Shown here piece by piece: positions 33,333 through 45,041 of a stretch of DNA of 64,000 nucleotides. The stretch is from positions 930,001-994,000 of the forward strand of contig NHZP01000015.1 of assembly GCA_003313425.1 (NCBI GenBank), given 5' to 3'. The position numbers and the translations under genes are program-made. Within the stretch, counting starts at the first letter, position 1, and every line of letters starts with the position of its first letter. The stretch comes from Pseudopyrenochaeta lycopersici. Taxonomy: Eukaryota > Ascomycota > Dothideomycetes > Pleosporales > Pseudopyrenochaetaceae. The notes beneath the pieces were generated by a model, which made no database searches, had not been told where the DNA came from, and saw nothing but the letters and a program-made list of their open reading frames with translations.

Positions 33333-36276
33333 GTTCTGTGACAAGATCCGCGACAATAACGTTGATTGTGCAGCTGAGCTGCTTATTTTAACTGACAAGC
33401 CTGTAGTTGTCGATTGGCGTCAACTAGGTGAAGCACGCTCCGCTTGCCGTAGAAGTAATAAACGGTCACGATGGTCATGCAATAAATGTTCATCACGTCC
33501 GCTCCCGCTAAGACACGGTCCCAGTTCTGCAGCATCCATGGTCAAAACAAGTCACAAGGTTGAGACAATCCGCAAATTTCTTCTGAAAGATAAAGCGGGC
33601 CTAATTGGATGCGGACTTCATTGGTTGGATTGTTCAAAGCTGCAAGGTAGGACACCATCTAGCCGCAAACAGTCGTTGACGATCGACGTCTCCACAATTT
33701 AGCAGGTAATGACTCGTATCGGCGCAAACAGCGGGAAAGGGAAGCCACTTCAATGTCAAAGACGATGCATCACTAAACCCTGTGATACCCGGTACTCTAT
33801 AAGATATTAGATCAAGAACCAAGTGTATAAGTCTTTGGAGACATTTCGGAAGACGACTATTGCAAATCGCGATACCACGGCACGTTCCGACCCCTTTCCG
33901 CCTCCCTTCAGGGTGAATTCAGCGCCAGTGTTTTAGTGGTGCTTCGCGATTGGAGGTTCCAACCCAACACCGCTAGTTCGCGCGACGCAAGCTGCCCAAC
34001 TTGCACTCATGGCTTATAGCAGCACAGCCGCCGATTCGGGCTTGTCTTATCCAATATGTCCTATTAGTTCATTCCAATGCTTTCATGTGAGCTTTGATTC
34101 ATAGTAGGCGGGCCTATCGAGTATGCAGGTACGCTGGCAAATATGAAAGTAATAGGAGATGCCAAGTTGATTGAGGAGAGAAGCCTGGATGGCGGGCATG
34201 CCAGGTCGACGTCGAAACCAAGAGACTGGCTTCCGATTAGATCGCTATAGATATCGTACCGAATACCATGGGAGTGCGTCATCTATGCCTTTAATACGCT
34301 TAGATTTTTCCGTATGGATGCACAATGAACTAGGACTACTAACACTTCCTCGTTGCGAGGTCCTATTGAAGCTAATGCTCTCAGAGCAATTAAAATTGTG
34401 AGCCAACATTCTTGTCTATACCTCGCTTTGATCGTGGAATTTCAGAACCTCTCAGCAGCACATACAAGGTTCATAACCTGCGAGTAAATGCTATACCAGT
34501 GACTTTCTTTTTATGTCCGCAGCAAAGCGACCCGAAGACAATTAACATAATTTCGGCGAACCAGGCTCGGGATTGATGAGCCACGCTTGTTGAAGCCAAT
34601 GTCAATGTCACAGGACAACACATATCGTCTATTATAATAAGTTCAGGAATAAATTAGCCAAAGAAAGGATCAATGTGATTGTTCTGTGACAACCAGCATC
34701 CCAAGCACTAGTTGCCAGCGATAGCTACTATTGAAGTTTTCTGTTGCGGCTGCTTCACAAACTAATACCATTTGCAGAGATTGTAGGGCAACAATGGAGT
34801 AGGTTAGTTGTAATGACTTTTTATGTCCGTAACAATTTACTCAAAGTACAACAAGCCAGAACAGAGTTCATAACGAGAGGAGCGATACTTTGGGATTGAG
34901 GTGAACGGGGAGCGATACATCAGGTTGGTGTGCTAATAGAGTAGATCTCCAAAAAGCGTCCTATCTAATTCGGAAAGTGTATGTATATCTCCTGGCCTTT
35001 CCGAACTTTAATTCTTCGCCTCATGCTCTTTCCACCTCCTACGTGTGCTATGCAGTCTTATCTACACTGTGTCACCAAATTGGAATACAATACATGTTCT
35101 ACGCAACAACTTTACACCGCTCACAAGTATGTGTAGAACAGTAGAAATATCTCAAAGCATTGGTTCAACGACTTGTGGGTGGTCATGCTCCAAGAAAGTT
35201 TGCTCTTGGAGCGGGAATTCCCTTGTTGATAAGCCAATTTTAACTTACAATGCACGAGACAACTTGCTCGACAATTTTTCGAAAATGACTGTAAAAGTGG
35301 AGGCAAATCTTTCGCTTGCTCCGGTCGTTATCCTTGAACTGTGACTTCTAACTTAGCCTATGGATTTGTGGGCGTCAATTCTGCGGCATCAATGCAAATG
35401 GTTGCTGTTACACATGCTATTCGTGAGCTCCTTGATTCATCGCTCTGCACGAACAGAAGATAAATACACGGCATCCAAAAAGTCACATCTAGTTCGGTCA
35501 CTAGAAGGAAGAAATCGCAAGGGGATCTAGTTGTAGGAGTAGTGCTATACAGATATTAAGAAAAGTCGAGCTTCTTCAAGCCCAGAATCTGAGAGAGAGT
35601 ATGAACAGGAGAAGTAAGGAGAGCCGGACTACAAATAAATGATTACACACTTTTTCAAGGCATCTCCACTGCTAGTATGACGGTAGTTGAAGACTGCAAA
35701 GTTGATTGATCCCACTCCATCGTGGTTAATGATCCTCTCGCCAAGAGCATGAAGTCTTTTTCTTTCTCAGCATGCGAGGAGGCTTGTCGAGCCACTAACG
35801 CCAACACTGATGAGTACCACCTCGAGCGACAGGCTCAAGATAGCTGAGAGCTTTGGCAAAGATTCATTCCCCAAGCATTTTACGAGAGCACGAGAGCTGC
35901 ACATGGCAGTTTTATCGGTCAGATATCAGGTCATTGCAAGTGACTGGCAGTCTTGCGCAGTCGAAATTCTTTTAGGCAGCTGCTGACCGATTCAGGAAAT
36001 TGAGGGCAGTGCTACGGTACCGGACATAAAATCGGGAATATAGCTGGAAGTCTGGTTGGTGTTGGGGAGGCAAGGATGTCGTCCGCCCTACCCGCCGGTC
36101 AGGAAACAAATTAAGTTGCATGCAGATATGCACCGATCAATTGATCGGAAATATACAATCCTTCATGATGCTTGATTGAAAGTAAGCCTTCCCCTCACCG
36201 GGCGTACTTGAACGTGTGACGAGCGAGGCCCTCCCTTTTTCAATCACCCCTTAGCCAGATTTTTTTCTAAACATCA
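33333..36276. other. 3-kb gene desert
   Basis: No coding frame is supported between the EthD-like gene and the MFS permease. The sequence is A+T-rich, with short scattered frames (34171-34401, 35045-35344) lacking domains. Words such as CTTTTTATGTCCG recur near 34507 and 34816 with similar flanks, suggesting a decayed repeat about 310 bases apart. The last part holds the MFS promoter. Confidence 0.5.
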
Positions 36277-36284
36277 TATAAATA
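36277..36284 (+). promoter_or_regulatory. TATA box of the MFS permease gene
   Basis: TATAAATA lies 79 bases before the ATG at 36363, preceded by a T-rich run, a typical fungal core promoter arrangement. Confidence 0.45.
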
Positions 36285-36362
36285 TCTGCAATACTAGAGG
36301 CCTGAATCAAAGGGCAGTGTTCTACAACTCTCCTTATCAAAAGAAATCTTCAGCTCTAAATA

Positions 36363-37883
36363 ATGGTTGACCTGGAAAAGTCTGCAGCGATCGCTTGCGA
36401 GTGTCAACGTGCCATGCCGTCCACCTCGTCTCCGTCCGAGCCAACCTTCGACACATCAGCCGAACGCAGAATACTTCGGCGCCTTGACTTCAAAATCCTT
36501 CCCATCCTTTGGCTGTTGTATCTGATATGCTTTGTGGATCGAAGCAACATCGGAAATGCTAAAATCCAGGGCATGGATACAGAACTCAAGCTGAAAGGTC
36601 AAAGATACAACATCGCGGTTTTTGTGTTCAACATCGGGTACCTAGTAGCAGGAATACCCCTTAGTATCGTGTTCAAAAAGACAGGACCAAAGAGCTTATG
36701 TATTATGATGTTTTGCTGGGGTTTGACCGTCATCGGATGTGGGCTGGCGAGGAGCTGGGAGGGTCTGGTAGAGTGTCGACTGTTGGAGGGCATAGCAGAA
36801 AGTGCGTATGTGCCGGGCGCTGCATACCTCATCGGATCATACTACAAGCGCAATGAGTTCCTGCGACGATATGCTATCTTCTTCAGCGCTGGTATCTGTG
36901 CAGGAGCATTCAATGGTTTCTTGTCGAGTTTGATCGCTAAGATGGATGGCACGGCTGGGTATCAGGCATGGAGATGGTGCGTCCATTCTGCAGTGCATCA
37001 TTCTACTAGTAACTGACCTGTAGATTGTAGGATCTTCATCATCGAAGGCTGCACCACAATCGGTGTCAGCTTTGTGTCCTACTTTATCATTGTGCCGTTT
37101 CCAGAGGACTGCACATTCTTCTCCGCAGAAGACAAAGCGTTTCTGTTGGCACGACTGAAGGCCGATGGAGGGGCAGTGGCTCACGACAAGCTGCCACCGA
37201 AGCGTATTGTCGAATTCTTCCGAGACTGGAAAATATGGGTTGCGATTCTCATCTACCTTGGTGCAGCAGAAAATGCGAATTCCATTGTTGGCTTCCAACC
37301 GACCATTTTGAAAGGTATTGGGTATACAGCTGCTGGGGCGCAGGTGCGCACAATACCTGTCTATCTGACTGCAGCCATGTACTCAATTTCGCTCGCATAT
37401 ACTGCTGAATACTTTCAAAAACGCTATCTATTCTGTATGCTTGGCTTTGGCACTATTGCAATCGGTCTCGCCATCGAAATCGCTCAGCCGCATGCGCCAG
37501 GCGTTCGCTACATGGGCTTGTTCTTCATGACCTCCGGGGCATATCTCGTCATGCCTCTTGCTGTGGTCTGGACTGCTATTAATGTTGGTAAAGGGTACAA
37601 GCGCTCTGTTGCGCTTGGCGCCATTGTTTGTTTTGGCAATGCTGGGGCTTTCGTGGGTACGAACGTGTTTCTGAAGCGCGAGGAGCCTAAGTTTCGTACT
37701 GGGTTCAGCACCGGCCTCGGTCTATGTTGTATGGGTATGGTGGCTGCCACGACAATGTTTGTCGGCCTTTGGCGCGAGAACAAACAGCGCGATGCAAGGG
37801 AACGTGAACTGCAGCTTGTGTTGGATGAGGGCAGCGCTGAAGATCTAGGCGAGAAAGTTCCAGGGTTCAGATACTGCATTTAA
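36363..37883 (+). CDS. MFS permease, Dal5/allantoate (ACS) family
   Basis: A 12-helix major facilitator of the anion:cation symporter family, whose fungal members carry allantoate, nicotinate, pantothenate or other organic anions; the substrate is not readable. Exons 36363-36976 and 37031-37883 join at TG|GTGCGT and TGTAG|GATC in frame to 488 residues. Signatures: RRLDFKILPILWLLYLICFVDRSNIGNAK (read as RRLDFKILPI then FVDRSNIGNA) at about 39-65, YNIAVFVFNIGYLVAGIP in helix 2, EGIAESAYVPGAAYLIGSYY in helix 4, then RWIFIIEG across the intron. The loop between helices 6 and 7 has the family-typical FFSAEDKAFLLARLKAD. The C-terminal tail is charged. A TATA box is present upstream. Confidence 0.9.
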
Positions 37884-38186
37884 AAGCCACCTTGACAGCG
37901 ACGCCAATGTAAGGTCCTGAGTGCCAATTCCCCCAAATGGCTCATTGTGTCCATGTTTGCCTTCAATGGTGGGTTGTGCATATGGAGTGAACAACACAAG
38001 ATAGTCGGCGTCCGTAACAACCCAACCAAGCAAGTCCATAGAATACAACACGATCACGACTCGGTTAAAGATCAGTGTTCTCATATTAGCATAATACCCA
38101 CAAATTACATGCAATTCCACTCTGCTGATTCCTGTATTTATCATATATATTCGCCGCTCAGGTATATTGTTCTCCACCCTCGCTGT
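37884..38186. other. Short intergenic between convergent genes
   Basis: About 300 bases of 3' flank between the MFS gene (+) and the GPI-type protein (-). The open frames here are opposite-strand shadows. No gene, repeat or terminator hairpin is evident. Confidence 0.4.
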
Positions 38187-38999
38187 TTACAGCATAGCGA
38201 AGAGTGCGGCAGCCAACCCAAACACACCGGTAAGTGGCTTAACACCATCGACAGGAGCCACACTAGCCGACTGCACTGCCCCAGCCGAAGACTGAGTCGC
38301 ACTTCCAGAAGTTCCAGAACCCGCAGCAGAAGTCCGAGCAGAAGTTGCCCTACTGGTTGAACCACTGTTGTTTGCGCTTGAGCGCGCAGAACCGCTCGAC
38401 GGGGCAGCCGTTGGTTGCGCTTCTAGGTTGTTAGCACTCGGTTTTCACTTTAATTTTCCCTTGATGCTTGAAAACATACCCGACCCGATGTCCTTGATCA
38501 CAGTAAACGCGCTTTCGCCCAAACTCGTGGCCCAGCAGCCCAAGAAGCTCTGTCCACTGGTCGCTCCCACCGTCGGCACAATGACAGCTGTATTACAGAA
38601 TCCCTGATCGCATCTCAGAGAGGTAGCCTGTGCGAAGAGCGTACCCGCACTACAGGACTGCCAGAACGTGCAGGAGCTACCTGAGCAACATTGCGCCAGG
38701 GCGGCCGAGGTGGAGAGAGTTGCGGGGTAGTCGCAGGAGCGGAGGTCAGAGACTACATGATGGGACGATTAGTATATGGTGGAAAAGAACGCGTGGAGTG
38801 TAAGATATCAAAGCTGTTGTTATTACAGATGATGTGAACATGTGGAGAACTAACATTGCCCATTAATCGCGTCTACCCACCCCAGTAACGCAGGGTCGTT
38901 ATTCTGCCGAGGCGCGAGCTCTGCCCGTGGGGTAACTAGTGGATCCGGCACGGCAGCGACCGCTGCGACAAGGCTGACAACAGTCAAAATGGTCTTCAT
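38187..38999 (-). CDS. Secreted Cys/Ser-rich, GPI-type surface protein
   Basis: Three exons, 38999-38855, 38752-38480 and 38419-38187, join in frame to 216 residues; only the first exon forms an obvious ORF start. The start ATG at 38999 gives a signal peptide (MKTILTVVSLVAAVAAVP). The middle holds eight or so cysteines in a compact region, including SDLRSCDYP, ALAQCCSGSSCTFWQSC, LRCDQGFCN and FLGCWA, a pattern common to small secreted fungal proteins. A Ser/Ala/Thr/Gly linker of about 70 residues follows, then a hydrophobic end (LTGVFGLAAALFAML), as expected for GPI attachment and cell-wall anchoring. The first intron uses a GTTAGT donor. No CFEM spacing is obvious. A candidate cell-wall protein or effector-like protein; function unknown. 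Confidence 0.75.
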
Positions 39000-39488
39000 C
39001 TCGAACAATAGGGTTTTGACGATGATGCGACAAATTCCAGGGGATGGGCGAGCGAAGGGCGACGGCACGCAAGGGAGCCGCGATGAATTTATCGGGTACC
39101 TGCGTCCGGCGCGATCTAATTGAAGCCAATGAAGCCATTAGCCAAATAAAGTTTAGCCACCAACACTGATTGAAATGAGCTCTGATCGTTTGTCGACCCC
39201 GAGTTCGGTTAATGGCTATTATAAGGGCATATATACGGACTAGGTAGAGAATTAAACATATGGTATCCCTCACCTATATCGAAAGAAGCCTGTCGACAAG
39301 GCGAACAGACTATAAGTAATGTACAACCGCATAGACATGAGACGACTCCATTGGCAGCGACTGAATTCTGAAAAGCAATGCCAGTCCGGCGACGCTCTAC
39401 AAGAACCATTGTTGCTTGGATGACTATTCGTGTGCCGACCAAATGAGTCGAGAGAGCGGGCAGTGCGCGATGCTCCACCACGAGTCCT

Positions 39489-41066
39489 TCAGTCCCGCTT
39501 CTCTGTATCGACAGGGACGTCCTGATGACTACCAGATCCGCTGACAACACCAGAAGTTGTCAATCCTGGAGTCGCAGCGCCAAATCCATTAAGCATCAGG
39601 GTATCGCCCTCAACATCATGAAAGTACTTGAAATCCAGACCCCTCAGCTCATCGTCCTCGGTAGCTCTGATGTGGCAACCTGGGATTTTGTTGATGATGA
39701 ACAACAGGATGATTGAGATGACAAACGACCAAGCTGCGCAGGTAGTCGCTGCAGCTAGTTGGTATCCCATCTGCTTCCAGTTTCTGACCCACCAGCCACC
39801 CGCATATGCATTGCTCACGCCATCCATAGCTGGGACATAGGGTGCAGCAAAGAAGCCAGTCAAAATATCGCCGACAAAACCGCCAACACCATGGATGGCG
39901 AAGATGTCAAGACCCTCGTCGATGTGTAGAAGGTACTTGTATCTGACGGTGAAGAAGGAGCAGCAAGCAGTCAAGACTCCGACCAAAGCCGCAGTCTGAA
40001 TTGGAACGAATCCAGCAGCTGGTGTGATGCCAACAAGACCCGAAATGATGCCAGAACAGAACCCGATAATGGAGAATTTCCCACTGAAGGCATACTCGAG
40101 GAGAACCCAGGCGATTCCGCCACCGCATGCAGCGAGGTTGGTATTGCAAACAACATAGATGGAACGGATGGAGATGTTGGCCGTAGATGCACCTGTAAAA
40201 TCTTAGCTTGTGTTTCACCACGGACCTGCAGGAAAGACTTTAGCTCACCGTTAAATGCGTACCATCCGAACCAGATCAGGATCGTACCCAGGCCCACGAG
40301 GAACGGATTGTGGGGCCTGAAGTGTGGCATCTTTGGATGATGAGACTCTTTGTGCGGATCGATACGCGGGCCCAGCATGACCGCCCACGCCAGCGCTGAG
40401 AAGCCAGATGCAATATGAACCGGGCCGGAGCCAGCAAAATCGTATACCCCAAGCTTGTAGAGCCAGCCACTAGGATTCCACTCAAAGTAGGCCAGAACAT
40501 AGTACACAAAAGTCGTCCAACAAAGCAAAAAAAGCATCGAAGGCCACAAACGGCCTCGTTCAAGCATGGCTCCTGCCAAAATCATTGCAGTGGCGGTGAC
40601 GAAGGTGAAACCGAAGCAGGCATAGAGAATATCAGGAATGCCTGCGTTGGCGAGGGATGGGTAGCCTAATGTGTTGTGTAGACCCGCTTTCGACAAGTCA
40701 CCAATAAAGGGGCCGGTGGTGTGGGACTGATAGAGCGAGTATCCATAAACCCAGAACTGGATACCAACGGCGCAGGCGCAAAAGAGCGACTGGAAGATCA
40801 TAGTCAACGCGGCTTTTCTTCTATGCATGCCAGCGTATAAGAAGCCGATAGCTGGTGTTATTTGCCTGTATTACATTAGTATTGGAAGAAAACGGACCCC
40901 TAGATACTGCGGCATACCAACAAAGTACTGAGCTCACCAACAACCAACACAAATCGCCTTTATCGTACAGGGCATTGAGATCCGTGGTCATGACATCTCC
41001 TCCATTAGGGTCCACACTGTAGTCTGGCCACTCCGCAATGGGAGTAGGGGCTGGAAGCGTCGCCAT
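39489..41066 (-). CDS. Ammonium transporter (Mep/Amt family)
   Basis: Moves ammonium across the plasma membrane as an Amt trimer; fungal Mep2-type members also signal nitrogen shortage. Exons 41066-40918, 40865-40249 and 40192-39489 join through GT-AG introns in frame to 489 residues, the normal size, with 11 membrane segments. Signatures: an N-terminal segment ending ITPAIGFLYAGMHRRKAAL, then VYYVLAYFEWNPSGWL, the conserved YDFAGSGPVHIASGFSAL block with the first pore-lining histidine, WFGWYAFNG, NTNLAACGGGIAW, and FAIHGVGGFVGDILTG with the second pore histidine. The cytoplasmic tail is about 70 residues and acidic. Three HGATAR sites upstream fit control by an AreA/Gln3-type GATA factor. 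It could be a Mep1/3 or Mep2 ortholog; I cannot assign which. Confidence 0.93.
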
Positions 41067-41254
41067 ATTTACCAGATATGTGGTCTGGAGATGCTAAGCT
41101 GGGGGTGGAGAAAGGGTTCAAGTGCAAAGCAGCGCTTAAAGTTAAGAGCTTGGTGGATGATCGCGCTTATATCTGTACGTCCACGGGTTCTGGCGAGGCA
41201 CGTTCACCACGTTGTGGCCGGGATACATTGATACGTTGCATGCCGTACTCGCGC

Positions 41255-41439
41255 CGATAAAGGTTGCACCAGTGCAGAGGCACAGACATGGGCAGGATCA
41301 CATCGCCAGGTTTGGTATAGCAAGATGACGACCAAATTGCCTTATCATATAGCCTACCCCAGGATCCAAGGAATAATGCAGACAAGCCAAGGGAACGGAC
41401 CGCGGAAGCCAAGTTTGTGTATCTCTTGGCGAAAGATAA
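41255..41439. promoter_or_regulatory. GATA-factor sites upstream of the ammonium transporter
   Basis: Within about 190-370 bases upstream of the ammonium transporter ATG there are CGATAA (41255-41260, plus strand), TGATAA (41342-41347, minus strand) and AGATAA (41434-41439, plus strand), all matching the HGATAR site of AreA-type activators of nitrogen catabolic genes. The sites are short and could occur by chance. The interval 41067-41502 holds no gene and also serves as the 3' flank of the MutY gene. Confidence 0.35.
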
Positions 41440-41502
41440 CGCTGCGTGGGGAATGCGGGACATGCCTGAGGCCTGCACCGAGTCCACGGTGTTGGCAAGG
41501 TG

Positions 41503-43628
41503 TCAAACGTTCTTCGAGACGAGCTCCCAGCATTTACGCATACCAGTGGACAGTGTCTCGTCGTCCATAGAGTCGGTATCAACCCATCTGCGGGCGGGCG
41601 GTCCGTTGCATTTTAGCGCAATGCCTTCGGCCTCATCGGCCGTAATACTGAACTGATAGGCATGCATAGTAAGCCTAAGATGAGTGAAGACATGAACCAA
41701 TGGAGAGAAAGCAGCAACATAATGCGCTTTGCTCATGTCAATGCCGCCAATGTGAAGGCTAGCTATGTGTTCCTGCGCCGAGGTCTTGCGTTGCGAAGGC
41801 GACGCCTGTCCTTCTGAAAGCGTGCTTTGCGGGAACTGCCTAAGGGTGGCACAGTTAGCGGAGATCCAATCGGTAGATAGCAGAAGTCGCGCAGAGAGCC
41901 TATCAAGATACGGAGCTGCACATTGAAACCAAAAAGGCATTGCCCGAAGCGCCACGCAACAATACAACAATACATGGCTAGCTGGTGCATTTTACGTACC
42001 AAAGTGATGCGAGCAGACCTAGAATGTTTGATTAGCAACGAAATGGAAGCTGTACTGCGAAACTCACCTTTGGCAGGTCGCTGCTCAATGAGCCACTTGC
42101 TACTCCCGTTCGATAGACGCAATTCAACAATGCACACCACACACTCTTCCTCGGCAACTTTATTCTTCGCGCCTTTTTTGGGAAAGAGCGAGCAGTAGGC
42201 AGATACAGACTTCGAGTTCGCTATGGGTTCGGGCGACTTTCGCTTCTTTGTTAGTCCGATTGGCAGACTCTTCTCGCCCTCCTCGTCGTGGTCTGTTTTG
42301 ATGTTTGATTTTGGTGTGCCTACGGCGAAATATCGCGATATGGTGTTTGCTTGCTTCGTACTGGTCTTCGTCTTCTTGGCAGCTCTAGGCGTTGCCTCGG
42401 TTCTGCCCTCCTCTGACGCTTTCACCAAGTCTTCCGCGTCGACTAAGCCACATAGGGAGCATCCATCCTCGATATCGGGAACTACTGTTGGCGCATGGCG
42501 CTTACCAGATAATACTTGGCCCTCACTGTGGACCCGGCAAGTCTCCTGAAGTGGGCATTCGTCACACCTCGGCCGCGGCGTGCAGACTGTGGACCCAAGT
42601 TCCATCAGTGCCTGATTCCACTGTCCAGGTATGCTGCTTGTGCCTGTTCCCAGGGATTCGGATACATGCTTAATCAACTGATCCGCTACATCCCAAAGAA
42701 TATCAGAAGTCTTTTTATCTTTCACATCCATGTAAAGGCCAAGTTGCCGACTCAAGACTCTTGCTACATTTCCATCCAGCACGGGTGCAGCTTCTCCGAA
42801 TGCGATACTGGATATCGCTCCAGCGGTGTATCTTCCGATGCCAGGAAACTGCTGGAGATCCTCTGCATCGCTCGGAATAGGACACGCTGAGCCAGTTGAT
42901 TTAGCGACCATAGCTTTGGCTCCTTCGTGAAGACGTGTTGCGCGGGAGTAGTAACCCAAACCTTTCCATACAGAGAGAACGTCGTCATGGTTTGCATCTG
43001 CAAGATCCTGCACAGTGGGCCACTTTGAAATCCAGTTATTGAAGTACGGGATCACCGTTGATACTCGGGTTTGTTGAAGCACTGTACAGTATGTTAAACA
43101 AAAATTTCCTAGTAGCGAGGGGAAGTTTATAGAAAATCGAAGCAATATGGAACAATGTTTGGCGAAGACGAAGAATCGATGATGATGCACGTGATAGCGC
43201 GTCAACGTGTCTTTTCGCGTCTTGCACCATCGAAAACATGCCCAACTGTACGCTCTTGTTAAACAAGCCAAGACCCACTTACTGACTTCGCTCACCCAAA
43301 TCTCATATGCCCTGGTCGCCAACACCGTTTTCAGCTCCTCCTCTCGTCCTGCAAAGGCCTTCGGATCGACCCAACTCTTGCGCCAGGGCATGCTTCGCGT
43401 CTCTTCGACGCTTTCAAACCATTTTAACAGCGCGTTGCATGCTGTTTTGTTGCTAAGAAGAAGTGGGTAGTGATAGAGTTGAGAATGCACGCGCGATGGC
43501 GGGATTGCAGGCGCGAATGTAGATGTTGGTGCTGAGAAGCCCTTTGAGGTGGTTGCTTTTCTGAGTGCTGCGGTTTTGGTTGCAACAGGTGTTTTGGTGA
43601 CCGCTGATACCTTTTTACGTGGTGCCAT
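41503..43628 (-). CDS. MYH1: A/G-specific adenine DNA glycosylase (MutY homolog)
   Basis: Removes adenine mispaired with 8-oxoguanine in nuclear/mitochondrial base excision repair. Four exons, 43628-43283, 43081-42068, 42018-42000 and 41839-41503, give 571 residues. The HhH-GPD core is complete: WVSEVMLQQT with catalytic Glu114, LQQFPGIGRYTA hairpin at 191-202, VLDGNVARV with catalytic Asp218, and four iron-sulfur cysteines at about 282, 288, 291 and 297. The C-terminal NUDIX-like 8-oxoG recognition domain starts after a linker of about 150 residues and contains WLIEQRPAKGLLASLWQFP. The N-terminus is Lys/Ala-rich with targeting character. Two oddities: exon 3 is only 19 nt, and the first cysteine spacing is C-x5-C rather than C-x6-C. 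The first intron (201 nt) is a multiple of three and nearly open. Confidence 0.93.
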
Positions 43629-45041
43629 GACGCGTCTAGGATCTCGAAAAAAAAAAATTTGACGCGAAGTACGACGTTGATCTTGAGGCTGAAGATCTGA
43701 AAATGGAAATAGAAAAGGGACACGGGATAGAAATGCATACGACGCTAGGCAGATTTAGCGTCACCAATTAGACCGTGACGGAAGTTTGCTCCGCAGCATG
43801 ACTACCCTTTCCTTGCGCGTCTAGATTAAGATAGCACATTCCTATATCCTTCCCTATCACCGAGTCTAAAGAAAAGCAAGCGTTGTAAAGAACGCTTCTT
43901 TTATCTTCTCTATTGTCGAATCTACCAGCCTCCCTGCAGTACCTTTGAAATCCACTCCGGAACCCAATCATAAAGCGGGGCGGAGACAGCCCTGCCATGT
44001 TTGATTTATGATCGATACTGGAATATTAGCACAAAGTCCGTTGGCCCCAGAGTGCACCATATACGATCCAATCGTGAAGCTGAGAAGCGTTCACTAACCT
44101 AGTGCGCCTGCGTCTCTGAACTCTCAAAGTACCTGTTGAAAGGGCAACACCGTCATGATATGGTATTGTGTGAAGGAAGGGCCTCTCTTGAGGCTTGCAG
44201 GCGACGAGATACAGAGGGCATCCATGGTGTGATTCTGAAATTGCACTGGATGATGGGAAGAGAGGTAAAAAGAAAGCATTCAAAGGTGTGCCAAAACTCA
44301 AAAGGCGGGCCAGTTCAAGAGTGAAGGATTTCAACGAGTATTTGATTACAACATGGTGTAACCATTTCAAACTAGCGTTGCGCAGCGCGTAGTCCCTGAC
44401 AGTGCTGCAATCTCCATACAGCCTCTAATAAGTAGGCCCTCGGTCTTGAAATCACAATCACAATGATATCTTGACGGTGCTTCAACAACAATAGATGCAG
44501 AATTTGATATACGAAAAAATTTACTTTTATAGACGGATCTTCCTTCGGCTAATAGGCACTACAACCATAACAATAACCTTACTACCACTCGATGCATTAA
44601 CGCGTCTATAAGCGGCTTGAAGTCATGAAACCTGTATTTCCATGCGTGGCCCGAACTCCGCGAAAGAGCAGTGGCAAGGATCGGAAACCTTTTTTCTGCA
44701 TGGCCGGGGATACGATAACACAGACCCCTGCAGGGCGGTATACATACCCGTAACCCTTGTCGCGAGGGCGAAAAAAAGGAACAAATGCGTCAGCTGACTA
44801 GATACACAAAAATAGAATGATAAAGATAATAGTACATGAAGAGTAGAAATTGCAAGAAGTAAACAGTAGAGAAAGCTGGTATCGTGCGACAAGCAAATCC
44901 TTCGACCAGATGAGAAATCACACATGAGAGTTTGACGTAACGGCGTAAAGGTCCGATGACCATGTATCCCTTCCAGGAAATAAACCAGATGAACGCCGAA
45001 AGATAAGAAGAGAGATATAGACAATACTGATATGTTGAAAA
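43629..45041. other. Intergenic, gene-free
   Basis: About 1.4 kb between MYH1 (5' side) and the PH-domain gene (3' side). Minus frames at 43424-43738, 43768-43998 and 44026-44370 are short and have no domain or splice partner. Nothing else is seen. Confidence 0.45.

Noticed and set aside
36837..37298. Minus-strand frame of 153 codons
   Set aside because: It is the antisense shadow of the MFS permease gene.
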